Assembly (NCBI GenBank): GCA_030068075.1
Contig: CM057839.1
Span: forward strand, 56,076,960 to 56,140,959
Length of the DNA: 64,000 nucleotides
DNA from: Paguma larvata
Lineage: Eukaryota; Chordata; Mammalia; Carnivora; Viverridae
Reading direction: 5' to 3'
Below the pieces are notes generated by a model. The model was not told the origin of the DNA and searched no databases. It saw only the letters and a list, made by a program, of their open reading frames with translations. The position numbers and the translations under genes are program-made. This document shows, piece after piece, positions 1 through 11,790 of the stretch; position 1 is the stretch's first letter; each line of letters opens with the position of its first letter.

Positions 1-440
1 ACACGGAATTAATTTCATTACCATGTAAGCACACTGTCTTCTCATTTTCCCTTTTCCTCTTCCTCAAAACTCAACAGATACACATAAAACAAATATGGAC
101 ATTTAAAAACCATTTTCCTTTGTTCTTTAAATTCCTCCCATTGCAAAAGATGAAATGTTGATCTTAAAGGTACAGAAGATACCCACATGCCCATGCCAAA
201 GCTGATTCAGCCAAATCTACAGAGAAATGCTCTCCCAGCAAGCAATTCCGCCTATGCATATTCACTACATCGCTAAGTTATGCCAGGTATGCTCAGGTAG
301 GGGCACAATGATGAGCATAATAGACATGGCACTTGTGGCATTTTGCAACCTACCTGGAGAAAGAGACACAAAGTAAACAAAAAATGCCAATGTAATTACA
401 ACTGTGATAAGTGATATAGAGGAAAGAAAGTGACACTAAG

Positions 441-636
441 GGCTCCTGCGTGGCTCAGTCGGTTAAGCATCTGACTCTTGTTTTCAGCTCAGGTCATGAC
501 CTCATTGTTGTGAGTTCAAGCTCCGCTAAGCCGGTGCTGAGTGTAGAGCCTGCTTGAGATTCTCTCTTTCTCTCTCTCTCTCTGAACCTTCCCCACTCTT
601 GCTCTCCATCTCTCCAAAGTAAATAAATATTTTTAA
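441..636 (+). repeat. CAN-type tRNA-derived SINE, older subtype
   Basis: The head carries a tRNA-like A box (tggctcagtcgg) and the body is followed by a CT-rich tract and a taaataaat tail. The flanks aaagtgacactaag (427-440) and aaagtgacattaga (637-650) are an imperfect 14-bp target-site duplication. The body has 'gcctgcttgagattctc' instead of the younger 'cttcggattctgtg', which marks an older subtype. It sits in an L2. Confidence 0.93.
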
Positions 637-765
637 AAAGTGACATTAGAGGAAAGGATGCTGGGGAGGAATCACTTCAGAGTGAATTATCAGTAGGAAC
701 TTCTCCAAAGAGGTGCCATTCAAGATGACATTTGAAAAATGGGCAATGACTAGTTGGGGAAACAC

Positions 766-767
<2 letters not shown>

Positions 768-817
<50 letters not shown>
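768..817. repeat. (CA)25 microsatellite
   Basis: There are 25 uninterrupted CA dinucleotides. A perfect array of this length is normally length-polymorphic in mammals. It lies within the L2 remnant. Confidence 0.98.
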
Positions 818-818
<1 letters not shown>

Positions 819-1164
819 GTATGTGCCTAATAAGAATGGGGTGTGTTTTATGAACAGGAATTTAGTGAGAGGTGGACAGAGAATAGGATTTCTTTAGATT
901 GGGTAGAAAGGCAAGAACATGATCCTACTGAGCCATGCTGAGCTTGCCTGAGGTATTTGAAAAGGTGAGACTGGCTACTATGTAGAGAATGGATTAGAAT
1001 GGAAATTCTAAAGGGGGAATGATATCAACAGTCTGACAGAATAGGAAGCCCTGGACCAGCAATAATTCATGGACAAATTTCCTGGGAAGAAACCAGGAAC
1101 TAATTGACAGAATACTGCACTCCGGGGGAATGCAAAACCCATGAGGAAGAGAATCCCTACCTCC

Positions 1165-2990
1165 CAGCTTCTCCTATCAACAAATTTTTCAATGTGAATA
1201 TATTAAATTCTCCCAATCAAAACATATGAGGTGGCTGAATGCATTTTGAAAGAAGAAGAAAAACAAAAACAAAAACGAAAACAAACACCAAGATCTAATT
1301 GTCTGTAAGAGGCTCATTTTAGTGCTAAGGACACAAACTGTCTGAAAGTAAGAGGATGAGAGAAGATATTTCAGGAAATGGTAACTAAAAGACAGAAGAG
1401 TTCGAGTTTCTTCTTGGAAGAAAAAGAAGTATAAGAGACGTGGGGTAGGAAACTTTTTAATGTATTGTTTTAGAGTATATTCTGATGTTTTAGCTATATT
1501 TGTAAACTTGGATAACAAAAATTGTAGTCATACATTATACCCACTCCCTTCAGAAACTGATAGAGTAGCTAAAAATAAGTAATTAAAAGTCTCAATTACA
1601 TGAAAAAATAAGTTTATATTGATATATGTGCATGTGTGTTTTGTGTGTATATTTGTATGAATATATGCACATTCATATTCACATTTTTTCATGCTCACAT
1701 TAGAAGAGTCAAAACTTATACTAAAGACAAAGAAAGCATCAATACTGCCAAAGAAATGCTATCATACAGAGTATATTATGCAATAAAATTAGAAATCTAT
1801 TATAAACATAAAACTAAAAAGGAACACTTAACTGGAAACTACAAAGTATGCCATGTCACTAAATAGAATTTTTGTATGCTAAAATAAACAGCAGTGTGAT
1901 AGAGTATTTAGGATTAAATAAAAATGAAAGGATTATGCGTCAAATTCTGTAGAACACAGCTAGAGAAATACTTAGAAATTTATAATTTTTAATACATTTA
2001 TTAAAAAGCACAAGAAAGGTAGGAAACAAATATGTTAAATTTTCAATTGAAAAAGCTAGGAAAAAAGAGGAATAGAATAACTCTTCACTCATGGCCATAC
2101 ACATAAAAATTCTAAATATAATTTTAACTAACCAATTTCAATAGCATATTAAAAATGCATCACGATCAAGTTGGTTTTGCCTCAGGAATGAGAAGACAAA
2201 TTAACATCAAAAAACTGTTTAATATACTTCGCATTAATGAAATAAAGAGGGAAAATTTATACTATCATAATAAATGAAGAAAAGGCATTTGATGGTATGT
2301 CAACATCTCTTTATGATGCAAATTAGCTGAAAGAGAGAAATGTAAGAGGCATTCTTTACCAAAATTAACTGACAAATTACAGATAGAAGACATTTGTACC
2401 ATCTAAACCTGACAAGAGATTATTTCTAAAATATGCAAGGAACTCCTATAAAATGGTGAGAAAAGTACAGACTAAACTAGAAAAGTAGGCAGAGTATCGA
2501 GAAAATTTAAATGGCTAAAAAATATATAAAGAAATGCATAACTCTGTCATCAGAGAAGTGAAAAACATCAATGAAATATTTTTCTTCCGACAAACTGGCA
2601 AGTCAGAAGCCAGATCATAATGCGCTGATGAAAATGAAAGGGAAAATTCCAAGCATTATTGATAAGGGCCATGTAGAGAATATAATGGCAAAAACAGTGT
2701 TCATACACCCAGTGGGCCAGTAATCTTGCTGCTTGATACATAACCCAGAGAAATTTTCTCACAATCATTCAAGGAGTATAAGGACATTTGTTGTAGCCTT
2801 GTCTACATTGTAGGACAGAAGCAATTGAGTGTATCAGTAGGGATGTATAGGTGAAATATATGGGACACATGCTGCGGAATATTACACAACACTCTGAAGC
2901 AATACCCATAAAGAAAATGCATAGATCATGCAAATATATTATTATTGAAAAATTTTATGAAAGAAAATGAACTCTATCTCAATACCATTT
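1165..2990 (+). repeat. Ancient L1M LINE, ORF2 and 3' remnants
   Basis: The sense strand follows L1 ORF2 with large gaps. There is an endonuclease-region piece (1190-1400, including 'aggctcattttagtgctaag' and 'ctgtctgaaagtaagaggat'), and a mid piece (1920-2050). Next comes the start of the reverse-transcriptase region (2150-2300, with 'cacgatcaagttggttttg' and a 'gaagaaaaggcatttgatgg' relic of the DAEKAFD coding motif). Last is an ORF2-end/3' piece (2500-2990, ending in 'gcggaatattacacaacac'). Many stops and frameshifts make it non-coding. The 76-residue open frame at 1636-1866 is chance within it. Confidence 0.7.
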
Positions 2991-3007
2991 GTGAAATTAA
3001 TTATACC

Positions 3008-3245
3008 TAGCAGTTAATATCTATGTTGTGTTTACTGTGTGCTAGACACTGTTCTAAACACTTTATATACATTTTAATCCAAACACCTGCCTATTGAGAT
3101 GGAGACGATTATTCTTATTGTCAAAATGAAGGTTCTGAGGCACACATGTTAAATAACAAGTCCCAAGGAGATATGCCTTGTATGTATCAACCCAGGATAG
3201 GTGGATCCAAGGTCCATACTCTGAATCACTGTACTTATTACCTCA
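3008..3245 (-). repeat. MIR SINE
   Basis: The plus strand shows the reverse complement of a MIR: 'actgtgtgctagacactgtt', 'ctaaacactttatatacatt', 'gttctgaggcacacatgtta' and a degraded tRNA-related end. The order and spacing fit a nearly complete copy. Confidence 0.85.
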
Positions 3246-5240
3246 CACACACACAAACAAAACATCTCTGTTATTCAAGAATATAATTTTATCCAGAAAT
3301 GTTTATGAAATGCATGGAAAAGGACATATTAAAAACATGAGAGTAACTTCTAATATAAGGGGGTGGGCAGTGTGGCAGGGTAAGGAGGGTAATTATAGTG
3401 GAGACCAGAGGTTAAAGAGATCACTGTTAACAAAATAAAATTCTAGAGGGATGCTAATGATAGTACGTTAAACTCTCATTACCTCAACTCTTCACCTCTA
3501 TATTGAAAACAAACAAGCAAAACGAACATAAAGATATTAAAAAAAAAAAGATAGAATGCTAATTAAGAACACGAACCATTGGAGACTGACATGCAGCTCC
3601 CCAACAAGTTCAAAATAGTTGATTTTTCTTCCAGCATTGGTACGAATTACCATTTCTTTGCTGGAGCCCAGAGAAAATAATTGCCTGCTTTGATAAAAGA
3701 AGACAGATGCGTACAAACGAATGGCTCACCTAGACCATCAAAATGTACAATGTGTGCATCTGGGAACCCTCCTTTCTCCTGTTAGGCATGAGGGCTTTTT
3801 AGGAGCGGACATTCTGAGGTACATATTCAGCTACAACACGTCAAAGGCACTCAGCTTAAATTGAATCATTCCAATTCCTAAGTGGCATATTTATGAAAGG
3901 CAATGTCACATTTAATCTTTTCCTGTGTTGCCCACACTATTTCACATAGAGAACATACATTATGTTCCATCATTTGGGAATAGTCAACAAATAGGCTACT
4001 ATTAACTACTTGCTAATTAACGAGAAAAAATAATATTTAGGTAAAGTCTAAAATACACATTTCAGAGTACCACTACCACTCTCTCACCAAATTCTAGTAA
4101 AATTGTAACAGAAAATCCTAAAAGGCAACAGAGTAAGGATTGCAGACACCTACCCTAGAAAATTGGCAAAAAGATGTAGAAAGACATGCTGGTCCCATAT
4201 TCTCCAAGCACTGTGTTCAAAAACAAAACAAAACAAAAAAACAGGCCAAAAAGTGAGACAGGTCATTGTTAACTAAGCCTATTCTACTTTAAACAACAAA
4301 AACTATAGCTTAGATACATTTAATATGTGCATATACATATATGTATATTAACATAAGTATGTATGTGTATAAATATTCATATGATGTCCATCCGTTAAAC
4401 GATACTTAAGTCGTATCTTTTAGGAAGACAGAGATTGTCTCATAGGTTAACTTGAACAGCAAACTCCAGGTTTCTTTACAATATATAATACTATTTGTCT
4501 CTATGTTGGATCTTAAAGTTTCAGATTTACGAAACTCACTGAAGTTCTTAATTTTTACTTTTGAGTCACTGGGTTAAAAATAACATTGTTGTTTATTGTC
4601 TGACCTTTCTACTACCCAGAATTCTTGGCACAGCATCTTGAAAGCTCAGGGCCAAAGGACTTCAGGGCATTTGGAGACAGGAGTGAAACATTTGGCTTGA
4701 TTTCACCATTCTCTCACTTACCTTACAGTGGCAATTGCAAAATTCCTATTGAATGGATTGAAAAGCTGTCTGGTTTGATTGTAGCTTCAGTGAATTTGTG
4801 CTTCTGACCTCCACTGAATTGCTATTTTATTGCTATTTACGGCAGTGTTCCCCAGTAAGTCACAACTTCTGTCCCTATGGCAACCATATATACCTGAGAT
4901 GTTACTGCCTCTTTTTCTGCCAGTAGAAAAACATAGTTAAAAGAGAAAAATAATAAATCTGGCTAGCGGCCCTTTCTACATTATCATGGCTGTGTATTAC
5001 TCTGAATTGTGCATTTTCAATTAGGAATCCCCGAACTGAACTCAGTAGCTGCATGCACAAGCATACCATTCCTTCAGCAGATACAAATGAAAGACAAATG
5101 AGTAAATTGTATATGTGATTACACATTTCTGAGTGTGAGCTGAAGACTGTATGTCACATATGCACAGGACAGATAAAGGACATTTTCTGGCCAGGTGTAA
5201 TTTCTGGCAATTCTATGATAAAATATTTCCTTTTGCCCTG
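3246..5240. other. No gene recognised; unassigned AT-rich sequence
   Basis: It holds only short A-rich tracts (3540-3550, 4219-4240) and an AT-alternating stretch near 4320-4375. Open frames are 60-86 codons, without recognisable domains or codon structure. I see no repeat I can name. Confidence 0.6.
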
Positions 5241-5249
5241 TTCTTCATT

Positions 5250-5296
5250 TCTCTCTCTCTCCCTCTCTCTTTCTCTCATTCTTTCTCTCTCTCTCT
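5250..5296. repeat. CT-rich simple repeat
   Basis: Imperfect (CT)n with CCT and TTCT interruptions, just upstream of the MER5A copy. Confidence 0.9.
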
Positions 5297-5465
5297 TTTT
5301 AACATTCTTCCCATTAGCTCAGTACATCACAGAGTATGATTCTTGAATGGAACCACTGAGGAACATTTATTAAAAATGTGGAATCCTAAATCCCTCCAGG
5401 ACCTGGGTTGGAGGGCAATAGCCCACATTTTAAACAACTTTGCCTTTAGTTTTTATGAATGCAAA

Positions 5466-5975
5466 TTTTTTATTAATTTTTTAAAAGTTTACATCCAAGT
5501 TAGTTAGCATATAGTGCAACAGTGATTTAAAGAGTAGATTCCTTAATGCCCCTTACTCATTTAGTTCACCCCTCCCACAAGCCCTCCCAAAACCTGTTTG
5601 TTCTCCGTATTTACAAGTCTCTTGTGTTTTTGTCCCCCTCCCTGTTTTTATATTATTTTTGCTTCCCTTCCCTTATGTTCATCTGCTTTGTATTTTTTTT
5701 AATGTTTTTATTTATTTTTGAGAGACAGAGCGTGAGCAGGGGAAGGGCAGAGACAGAGGCAGACACAGAATCCGAAGCAGGCTCCAGGCTCTGAGCCATC
5801 AGCACAGAGCCGGATGCGGGGCTCAAACTCACAGACTGTAAGATCATGACCTGAGCCGAAGTCGGCCGCCTAACCGACTGAGCCACCCAGGCGCCCCTGC
5901 TTTGTATTTTAAAGTGCTCATATGAGTGAAGTCATATGATATTTGTCTTTCTCTGACTGACTAATTTCGCTTAGC
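5466..5975 (-). mobile_element. L1 3'-end insertion in MER5A
   Basis: The reverse complement is the carnivore-type L1 3' region: 'catccaagttagttagcata', 'gtttgttctccgtattta', 'gagtgaagtcatatgatatt', 'tctgactgactaatttcgct'. The T-rich start at 5466 is the reversed tail. Flanks atgaatgcaaa (5455-5465) and atgaatgctaaa (5976-5987) look like a target-site duplication with a one-base indel. The copy is 5'-truncated to about 300 bp without the nested SINE, so it has no coding capacity. Confidence 0.88.
5697..5896 (-). repeat. Felid CAN-SINE
   Basis: It starts with a reversed tail (tttttaatgtttttattta) and ends at 'ccacccaggcgccc', the reverse of the SINE 5' end. A perfect 14-bp target duplication ctgctttgtatttt flanks it (5683-5696 and 5897-5910). 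It lies inside the L1 tail that lies inside MER5A. Open frames across this SINE on both strands are artefacts. Confidence 0.97.
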
Positions 5976-6003
5976 ATGAATGCTAAAGTTTGAGAACCAT
6001 TGT

Positions 6004-7415
6004 AGTAGACAGCCTTTGAGAGAAAGGGCCCCAAGCTATGCATCTTCATATTCCCAGCACCTTCACAACGCCTGGCAGATGTAAAATAGGGTATGGCCTG
6101 CTCTTGTGATCTTGGTCAGCATCATGTTATCACTAAAACCTCTAGGGAGTCACCTGATCTCCATCCTCTCCAAGAGTCTGCAGACCATATTTGAGGAAAT
6201 TTCAAGTGTCAGTAAACTAGAATGGAATGGGATGGAGTGTAGCTTCTCAGATTGGTTCTGGATACAGCTATAAATTCTGATGTTGGACAAGGTCATCAAG
6301 AGGACATGACCACAGTTGGACCCACCAGCTGGACTCAGGCAGTCAGAGGCCCTCACCTCCTCCCCTGTCTTTGGAGTGTATGGTACCCTTGCCTTTCCTA
6401 CAGTAGGATGTGGCCGTGAGATAATATGTTGCTGCGCCCATCTGAACAGTATTTATTACTGGAGTCAGCCACCATAGACAAGTCTCTTAAGTTCCCTTGC
6501 TTATTAAAGCTGCCACCTACCAGCCTGGAGTAGCTTGTCTCTTTCTTCAGTCTCTCCTTTCTTTCTGTCTACAGAGTCCAGGTTGCAAAGCAACAACTGG
6601 CCTTTCATCCAAGAGCATGTGTGTGAGAGTTTGTAGTCCCTATCGTAAAACCACAACGTTGGACCTCAAGAGGAAGAGAGCTCTCCTTTCATCTTTGCCT
6701 TTGATGACTTCAGATGGAAACTGTAAAAGTCATTGGAAGGTGCTAGTAAGGGACTCTGCAAGGCTGTGCAAACAGAGATAAACCTATTCACAAAGTGTCC
6801 AGGCTCTCTGGTCCATTCCTGCATCTACCTCAATGGGACCGCCCTTCCTTCACAGATGCTGTCCCAGAACTTTGCACAAGAAGTAAAGAGTCTGAAAGAT
6901 GGCATCTGGAGCATACATTCAGTGGAACAAATGTATTCTCTCAAAGAGAGGAATTAATAGATGTCATCTATTGGGTCTGGACACTTAAAAATGTCTCTGT
7001 GTATTCCCTATCAAGGGTGATCCTGGCTTTTTATGTGATCGTCCAAAGGATATGAGATGATTCTACTTATCCTTTATAACTTTAATATGTTTTCTTGTAT
7101 GGGAGCATACAGTTTTCAGAGAATAACATAAAACTAATGAGATTCTCATTGGTATATTATTTTTACAGTGTCCATTGACTAATATGTGGAGGTATGAGAA
7201 GGAGAGAGAGGAGGAAGTAGAGAGAGTGTGTGAGAGAGAGAAGATAGTAGAAGAGGAAGTAAAGTGGTATTTTCCATATTCATAGCCATTAGAAGAATTC
7301 TAGGATGTCAGGCCAGAAGGCATAAAACCAGCAATTCTTTCTTCTATGATGGATTTCTATGAAACAAAAAATAGTGAAAGATTTGAGGCTTGAATGTAGA
7401 TACTTGGAATCCAGG
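6004..7415. other. No gene recognised; unassigned region
   Basis: Non-repetitive-looking sequence with overlapping open frames of 74-94 codons at 6497-7055, none with a motif I recognise. 'cttattaaagctgccacc' near 6500 resembles a retroviral LTR polyadenylation neighbourhood, but no second LTR or TG...CA ends are evident. A GA-rich low-complexity stretch lies at 7197-7262. Confidence 0.5.
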
Positions 7416-7420
7416 ATTAA

Positions 7421-10400
7421 GATTTTATTTATTACTTTTTACTCCAGTGTAATTATAAACAGTGTTATATTAGTCTCAGGCATACAGTGTACTGATTCAA
7501 CAATTCTGCACAATAGTCTGTGTGCATCATAATCAGTGTGCTCTTAATTCCCTTCACCCATTTCACTCATCCCCTGACCCAGCTTCCCTCTGCTAACTAC
7601 CAGTCTGTTCTCTATATTTAAGAGTCTTACTTTTTGGTTTGTCTCTTTTTTTCTTTGTTAATTTGTTTTGTTTCCTAAATTCCACATGAGTGGAATAATA
7701 TGGTGTTTGTCTTTCTCTGGCTTCTTTCACTTAGCATTATACTCTCTAGCTCCATCTATGTTGTTGCAAATGGCAAGCTTTTATTATTTTTTATGGCTGA
7801 ATAATATTCACCTCTTTATCCATTCACTTATCAATAGACACTCAAACTGCTTCCATATTTTTGCTATTGTAAATAATGCTACAGTAAACATAGACATAAA
7901 TACGTATTTTCAAATTAGTGTTTCTGTATTTTCGGGGTGATTACTGAGTAGTGAAATTACTGGATCGTTTGGTAATTCTATTTTTAACATTTGAGGAACT
8001 CCCATACTGTTTCCTACAGTGACTGCAACAGTTTGCATTCCCACCGACAGTGCATGATGGTTCTTTTTTCTCCACATCCTCACCAACACTTGCTGTTTCT
8101 TATCTTTTTTATTTTAGACCTTCTGATAGGTATGAGGTTATATCTAATTGTGGATTTGCTTTGTATTTCCCTGATGAAGAGTGATGTTGTGCATCTTTTC
8201 GTGTGTCTTTTGCCTTTCTGTATGTCTTCTTTGGAGAAATGTCCATGTCTTCTGCCTATTTTTAATTGTGTTATTTGTTTTTCTGGTGTTAAGTTGTATA
8301 AGTTCTTTATGTATTTTGGATATTAAACCTTTACTGGATATATTATTTGCACATATCTTCTCTCATTCAGTAGGTGGTCTTAGTTTTGTTGATCGTTTCC
8401 TTGCTTTGCAGAAGATTTTTATTTTGATGTAGTCCCAATAGTGTTTTTGTTTTTGTTTTTGTTTTTGTTTCTTTTCCCTGAGGAGACATATCTAGAAAAA
8501 TGGTACCATGGCTGAAGTCAGAGAAATAACTGCATGTGCTATTTTTAAGGATTTTTATGATTCCAGGTCTTATACTTACATTCTTCAGTCATATGGATTT
8601 ATTTTTGTATATGGTGTTAGAAAGTGGCCCACTTTCATTCTTTCACATGTTGCTGTCCAGTTTTCCCAGAATCATTTATTGAAAAGACTTCTTTCTCATT
8701 GTATATTCTTGTATTCTTTGTCATAGATTAATTGACCACATAAGTGTGAGTTTATTTCTGGGTTCTCTTTTCGGTTCCGTTGATCTGTGCATCTGCTTTT
8801 GTGCTAGTACCATACAGTTTGATCACTACATCTTGTATATCTTGAAATCTGGGATCGTGATACCTCTGGTTTTGTTCTGTTTCAAGATTACTTTGGCTCT
8901 TCAGGGTCTCTTGTGGTTCCATACAAATGTAAGAGTATTTATTCTAGGTCTGTAAAAACTACTGTTTGTATTTCGATAGGAATTGCATTAAGTGCACGGG
9001 TTGCTTTGGGTAGGATGGATATTTTACTAGTATTTGTTCTTGCAATCCATGAGCACGGAATCTCTTTCCATTTGTTTGTGTCCTCTCCAATTCATTTCAT
9101 CAGCGTTTTATAGTTTTCAAAGTACAGGTATTTTACCTCATTGGTCAAGTTTCTTCCTAAATATTTTATTATTTTTGATGTAATTGTAAATGAGAATGTT
9201 TTCTTAATTTCTCTTTTTGATCATTCATTATTAGCATATAGAAATACAACCGATTTCTGTATATTGATTTTATATCCTGTAACCTTCCTGAATTCATTTG
9301 TCATTTCTAGCAGTTTTTGGTGAAGTCTTCTGTATTTTCTATATATAGAATCCTATCTTCTGCAAATAGTGTAAGTTTTACCTCTTCCTTATCAATTCGG
9401 ATGACTTTTTATTTATTTATTTTTTGTCTGATTCCTCTGGCTAGGACTTCCAGTACTATGTGGAATAAAAGTGGTGAGAGTCGACATCTCTGTCTTGTTC
9501 TTGACTTTAGGGAATACACTCTGTTTTTCACCATTGAATATGATGTAAGCTGTGGGATTTTCATATGTGGTCTTTATAATGTTTAGGTATGTTACCTCAA
9601 TAAACCCACTTTATTGAGAGTTTTTATGATGAATACATGTTATACTTTGTTGAATTCTGTCTGCACCTATTGAAATGATCACATGATTTTTATCCCATGT
9701 TCTGTTGATGTGGTGTATCATGTCGATTGATTGGTGAATACTAAACCCCTCCCATCCTAGGAATGAACCCCACTTAATGCTGGTGAATGATTTTTTCATG
9801 TATCATTAGATTCAGTTTGATAATATTTTGTTGATGAATTTTGCGTTCATGTTCCTCAAAGATACTGGCCTATAGTTCTCTTTTGTTGTGTCTTTACCTG
9901 GTTTTTGTTGTGTCTTTACCTGGTTTTAGTATCAGAGTAATACTGGCCTCATAGAATAAATTGGAAGCTTTTCTTCCTCTTATGTTTCATGGAACAGTCT
10001 GACAACAATAGGCTTTAACTCTTGTTTAAATATTTGATTGGATTCACCTGTGAAGCAGTCTGGTCCTGAACTTTTGTTTACTGGGAATTTCTTGACTACT
10101 GATTTGATTTCATTGCTGGTCATCAGGCTCTTCAAATTTTCTCTTTCTAATTCAGTTTTGGCAGGTTATATGTCTCTAAGAATTTATCAATTTCTTCTAG
10201 GTTGCTCACTTTGTTGGCATGTAACTTTTCATAATTTTCTCTTAAAATTGTATATCTGTGGTGTTGGTTGTTATTTCTCTTCATTTCTGATTTCATTTAT
10301 GTAAGTCCTCTCTTTCTCCCTCTCCCCACCCCCCTCTCTCGTGAATCTGTCTAAAAGTTTATTGATTTTATAGCTCTTCCCAAAGAACCAGCTCTTGGTT

Positions 10401-11790
10401 TTATTGATCTGTTCCTGTTTTTTCATTTGGAATTTCATTTATTTTTGCTCTAATATTTATTTTTCCTTCCTTTTATTACTTCGGAGTTTTGTTTGTTATT
10501 TTTCTAACTCCTTGAGGTATAAGTTTAGGTTGTGTATGAGATTTTTCTTCTTAATGTGGGCCTCTATTGCTATAAAATTACCTCTTAAAACAGCTTTGCT
10601 TATGTCCCAAATATTTTGGATCATTGTATTTTTATTTTCATTGGGGTCCTTGTGTTTTTTTATTTTCTCCTTTGATTTCTTGATTGATCCATATATTGTT
10701 TAGTGGCATATAATTTAACCTCCATTTATTTGTGCCCCTTCTAAATTTTTTTCTTGTGGTTGATTTCTAGTTTCATAATGATATGACTTCAGTCTTTTTA
10801 GATTTGTTGAGGCTTGTTTTGTGATCTAACATGTGATCTATCCTGAAAAAGGTTCCACGTGCCCTTGAAAAGAATGTGTATTCCACTGTTTTAGGACGAA
10901 ATGTTCTGAATATATTTTTGGGTCCAACTGATCCAATGTGTCATTCACGACCACTGTCTTCTTTTTGATTGGCTGTTTGGATAATCTTTCCATTGATATA
11001 AGTGGGCTGTTAAAGTCTCCTACTATTGTATTACTATTGATTACTTCCTTTATGTTTGTTATTAGCTGCTTTAAGTATTTGGGTGCTTTCATGTTGAGTG
11101 CATAAATATTTATAATTGTTTTATCTTCTTATTGGATTATTCTCTTTATGATTTTGTGGTGTCCTTCTTTGTCCCTTGTTACAATCTTTGTTTTAAAGTC
11201 TATTTTTTCTGATACATATATTGCTACAACAGCTTTTTATTCATTTCCATTTGCATGATAAATGATTTTCCATCCCTTCACTTTCAGTCTGCTTGTGTCT
11301 TTACGTCTGAAGTGAGTCCCTTGTAGGCAGCATATAGATGAGTGTTGCTTTTTTATCCATTCTATCATGCCATGTATTTTGGAACATTTGGTCCATTTAC
11401 ATTGAAAGTAATTATTTATAGGAATGTATTTATTGCCACTTTGTTATTTGTTTTCTGTTTGTTTTGTAGTTTTTCTATTCCTTTCTTCTCTTGCTCTGTC
11501 TTTCATGGTTTGCTAACTTTACTTGGATTCCTTTCTCTTTCCATTTTCCAAATCTTTTACCAGGTTTTTATTTGTGGTTACCGTTACATTTATATATAAC
11601 ATTTTATGCATATAGCAGTCTATATTAAGTTGATGGTCACTTAAGTTTGAACACATTCTAAAAGCACTACATTTTTAGTCCTCTCCCTCCCTCAACTCCA
11701 CAATTTAGGTATATGGTGCCATACTTTACATCCTTTTATTTTGTGGAGGTTTTGCATTTTCTAGTTTATTTTTGACATTCTGTTTTCTTT
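7421..11790 (-). mobile_element. L1 LINE, 5'-truncated, about 4.4 kb
   Basis: Reading from the minus strand, this is L1 from the ORF1/ORF2 junction through ORF2 to the 3' end. On the plus strand the reversed 3' end begins near 7421 ('tactccagtgtaattataaa' style). The classic reversed ORF2 landmarks follow in order: 'ccatctatgttgttgcaaat' (7752), 'tggctgaataatattcacct' (7795), the reverse-transcriptase region near 9000-9800 and the endonuclease region 10850-11350. Homology fades at about 11775-11790, before any ORF1 body, so the element is 5'-truncated. No clear target duplication was found. It is dead: many stops and frameshifts. Confidence 0.92.
7990..11450 (-). pseudogene. Degenerate L1 ORF2 (endonuclease and reverse transcriptase)
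   Basis: This is a remnant of the L1 endonuclease/reverse-transcriptase protein. The longest recognisable frame is 10838-11092 (84 codons). It encodes the endonuclease segment ending a beta-strand with 'NTIVGDFNSPLI', matching the conserved GDFN motif. Another frame (9611-9799) covers part of the reverse-transcriptase palm. The catalytic FADD site is at about 9355-9370, where the minus strand reads L-F-A-E-D, so the first catalytic aspartate is glutamate. Multiple frame breaks separate these pieces and no activity is expected. The unrelated plus-strand open frames of 60-111 codons across 7668-11599 are shadows. Confidence 0.85.

Larger units (their letters stand above)
280..1020 (-). repeat. 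L2 LINE fragment, 3' part, split by a SINE
   Basis: The plus strand reads as the reverse complement of an L2 3' end. It has the region before 'gacatggca', a stretch like 'gataagtgatatagagg', then 'gaggtgccattcaagatgacatttga' style sequence that matches the L2 segment around the reverse of its C-terminal coding end. The SINE at 441-636 interrupts it and the (CA)25 tract lies inside it. Divergence is high, as expected for a mammal-wide repeat. The family call is from memory of the consensus and the edges are approximate. Confidence 0.6.
5325..6003 (+). mobile_element. MER5A-type hAT DNA transposon, split by later insertions
   Basis: The left part (5325-5465) matches the MER5A interior: 'catttattaaaaatgtgg', 'cctccaggacctgggttgg', 'cccacattttaaacaac'. 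The right part (5983-6003) is the terminal inverted repeat, 'ctaaagtttgagaaccattg'. Joining the two across the duplicated 'atgaatgc' restores consensus order. MER5A is a short non-autonomous element that needed transposase in trans. This copy lacks a clear left terminus and is inactive. Confidence 0.82.
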
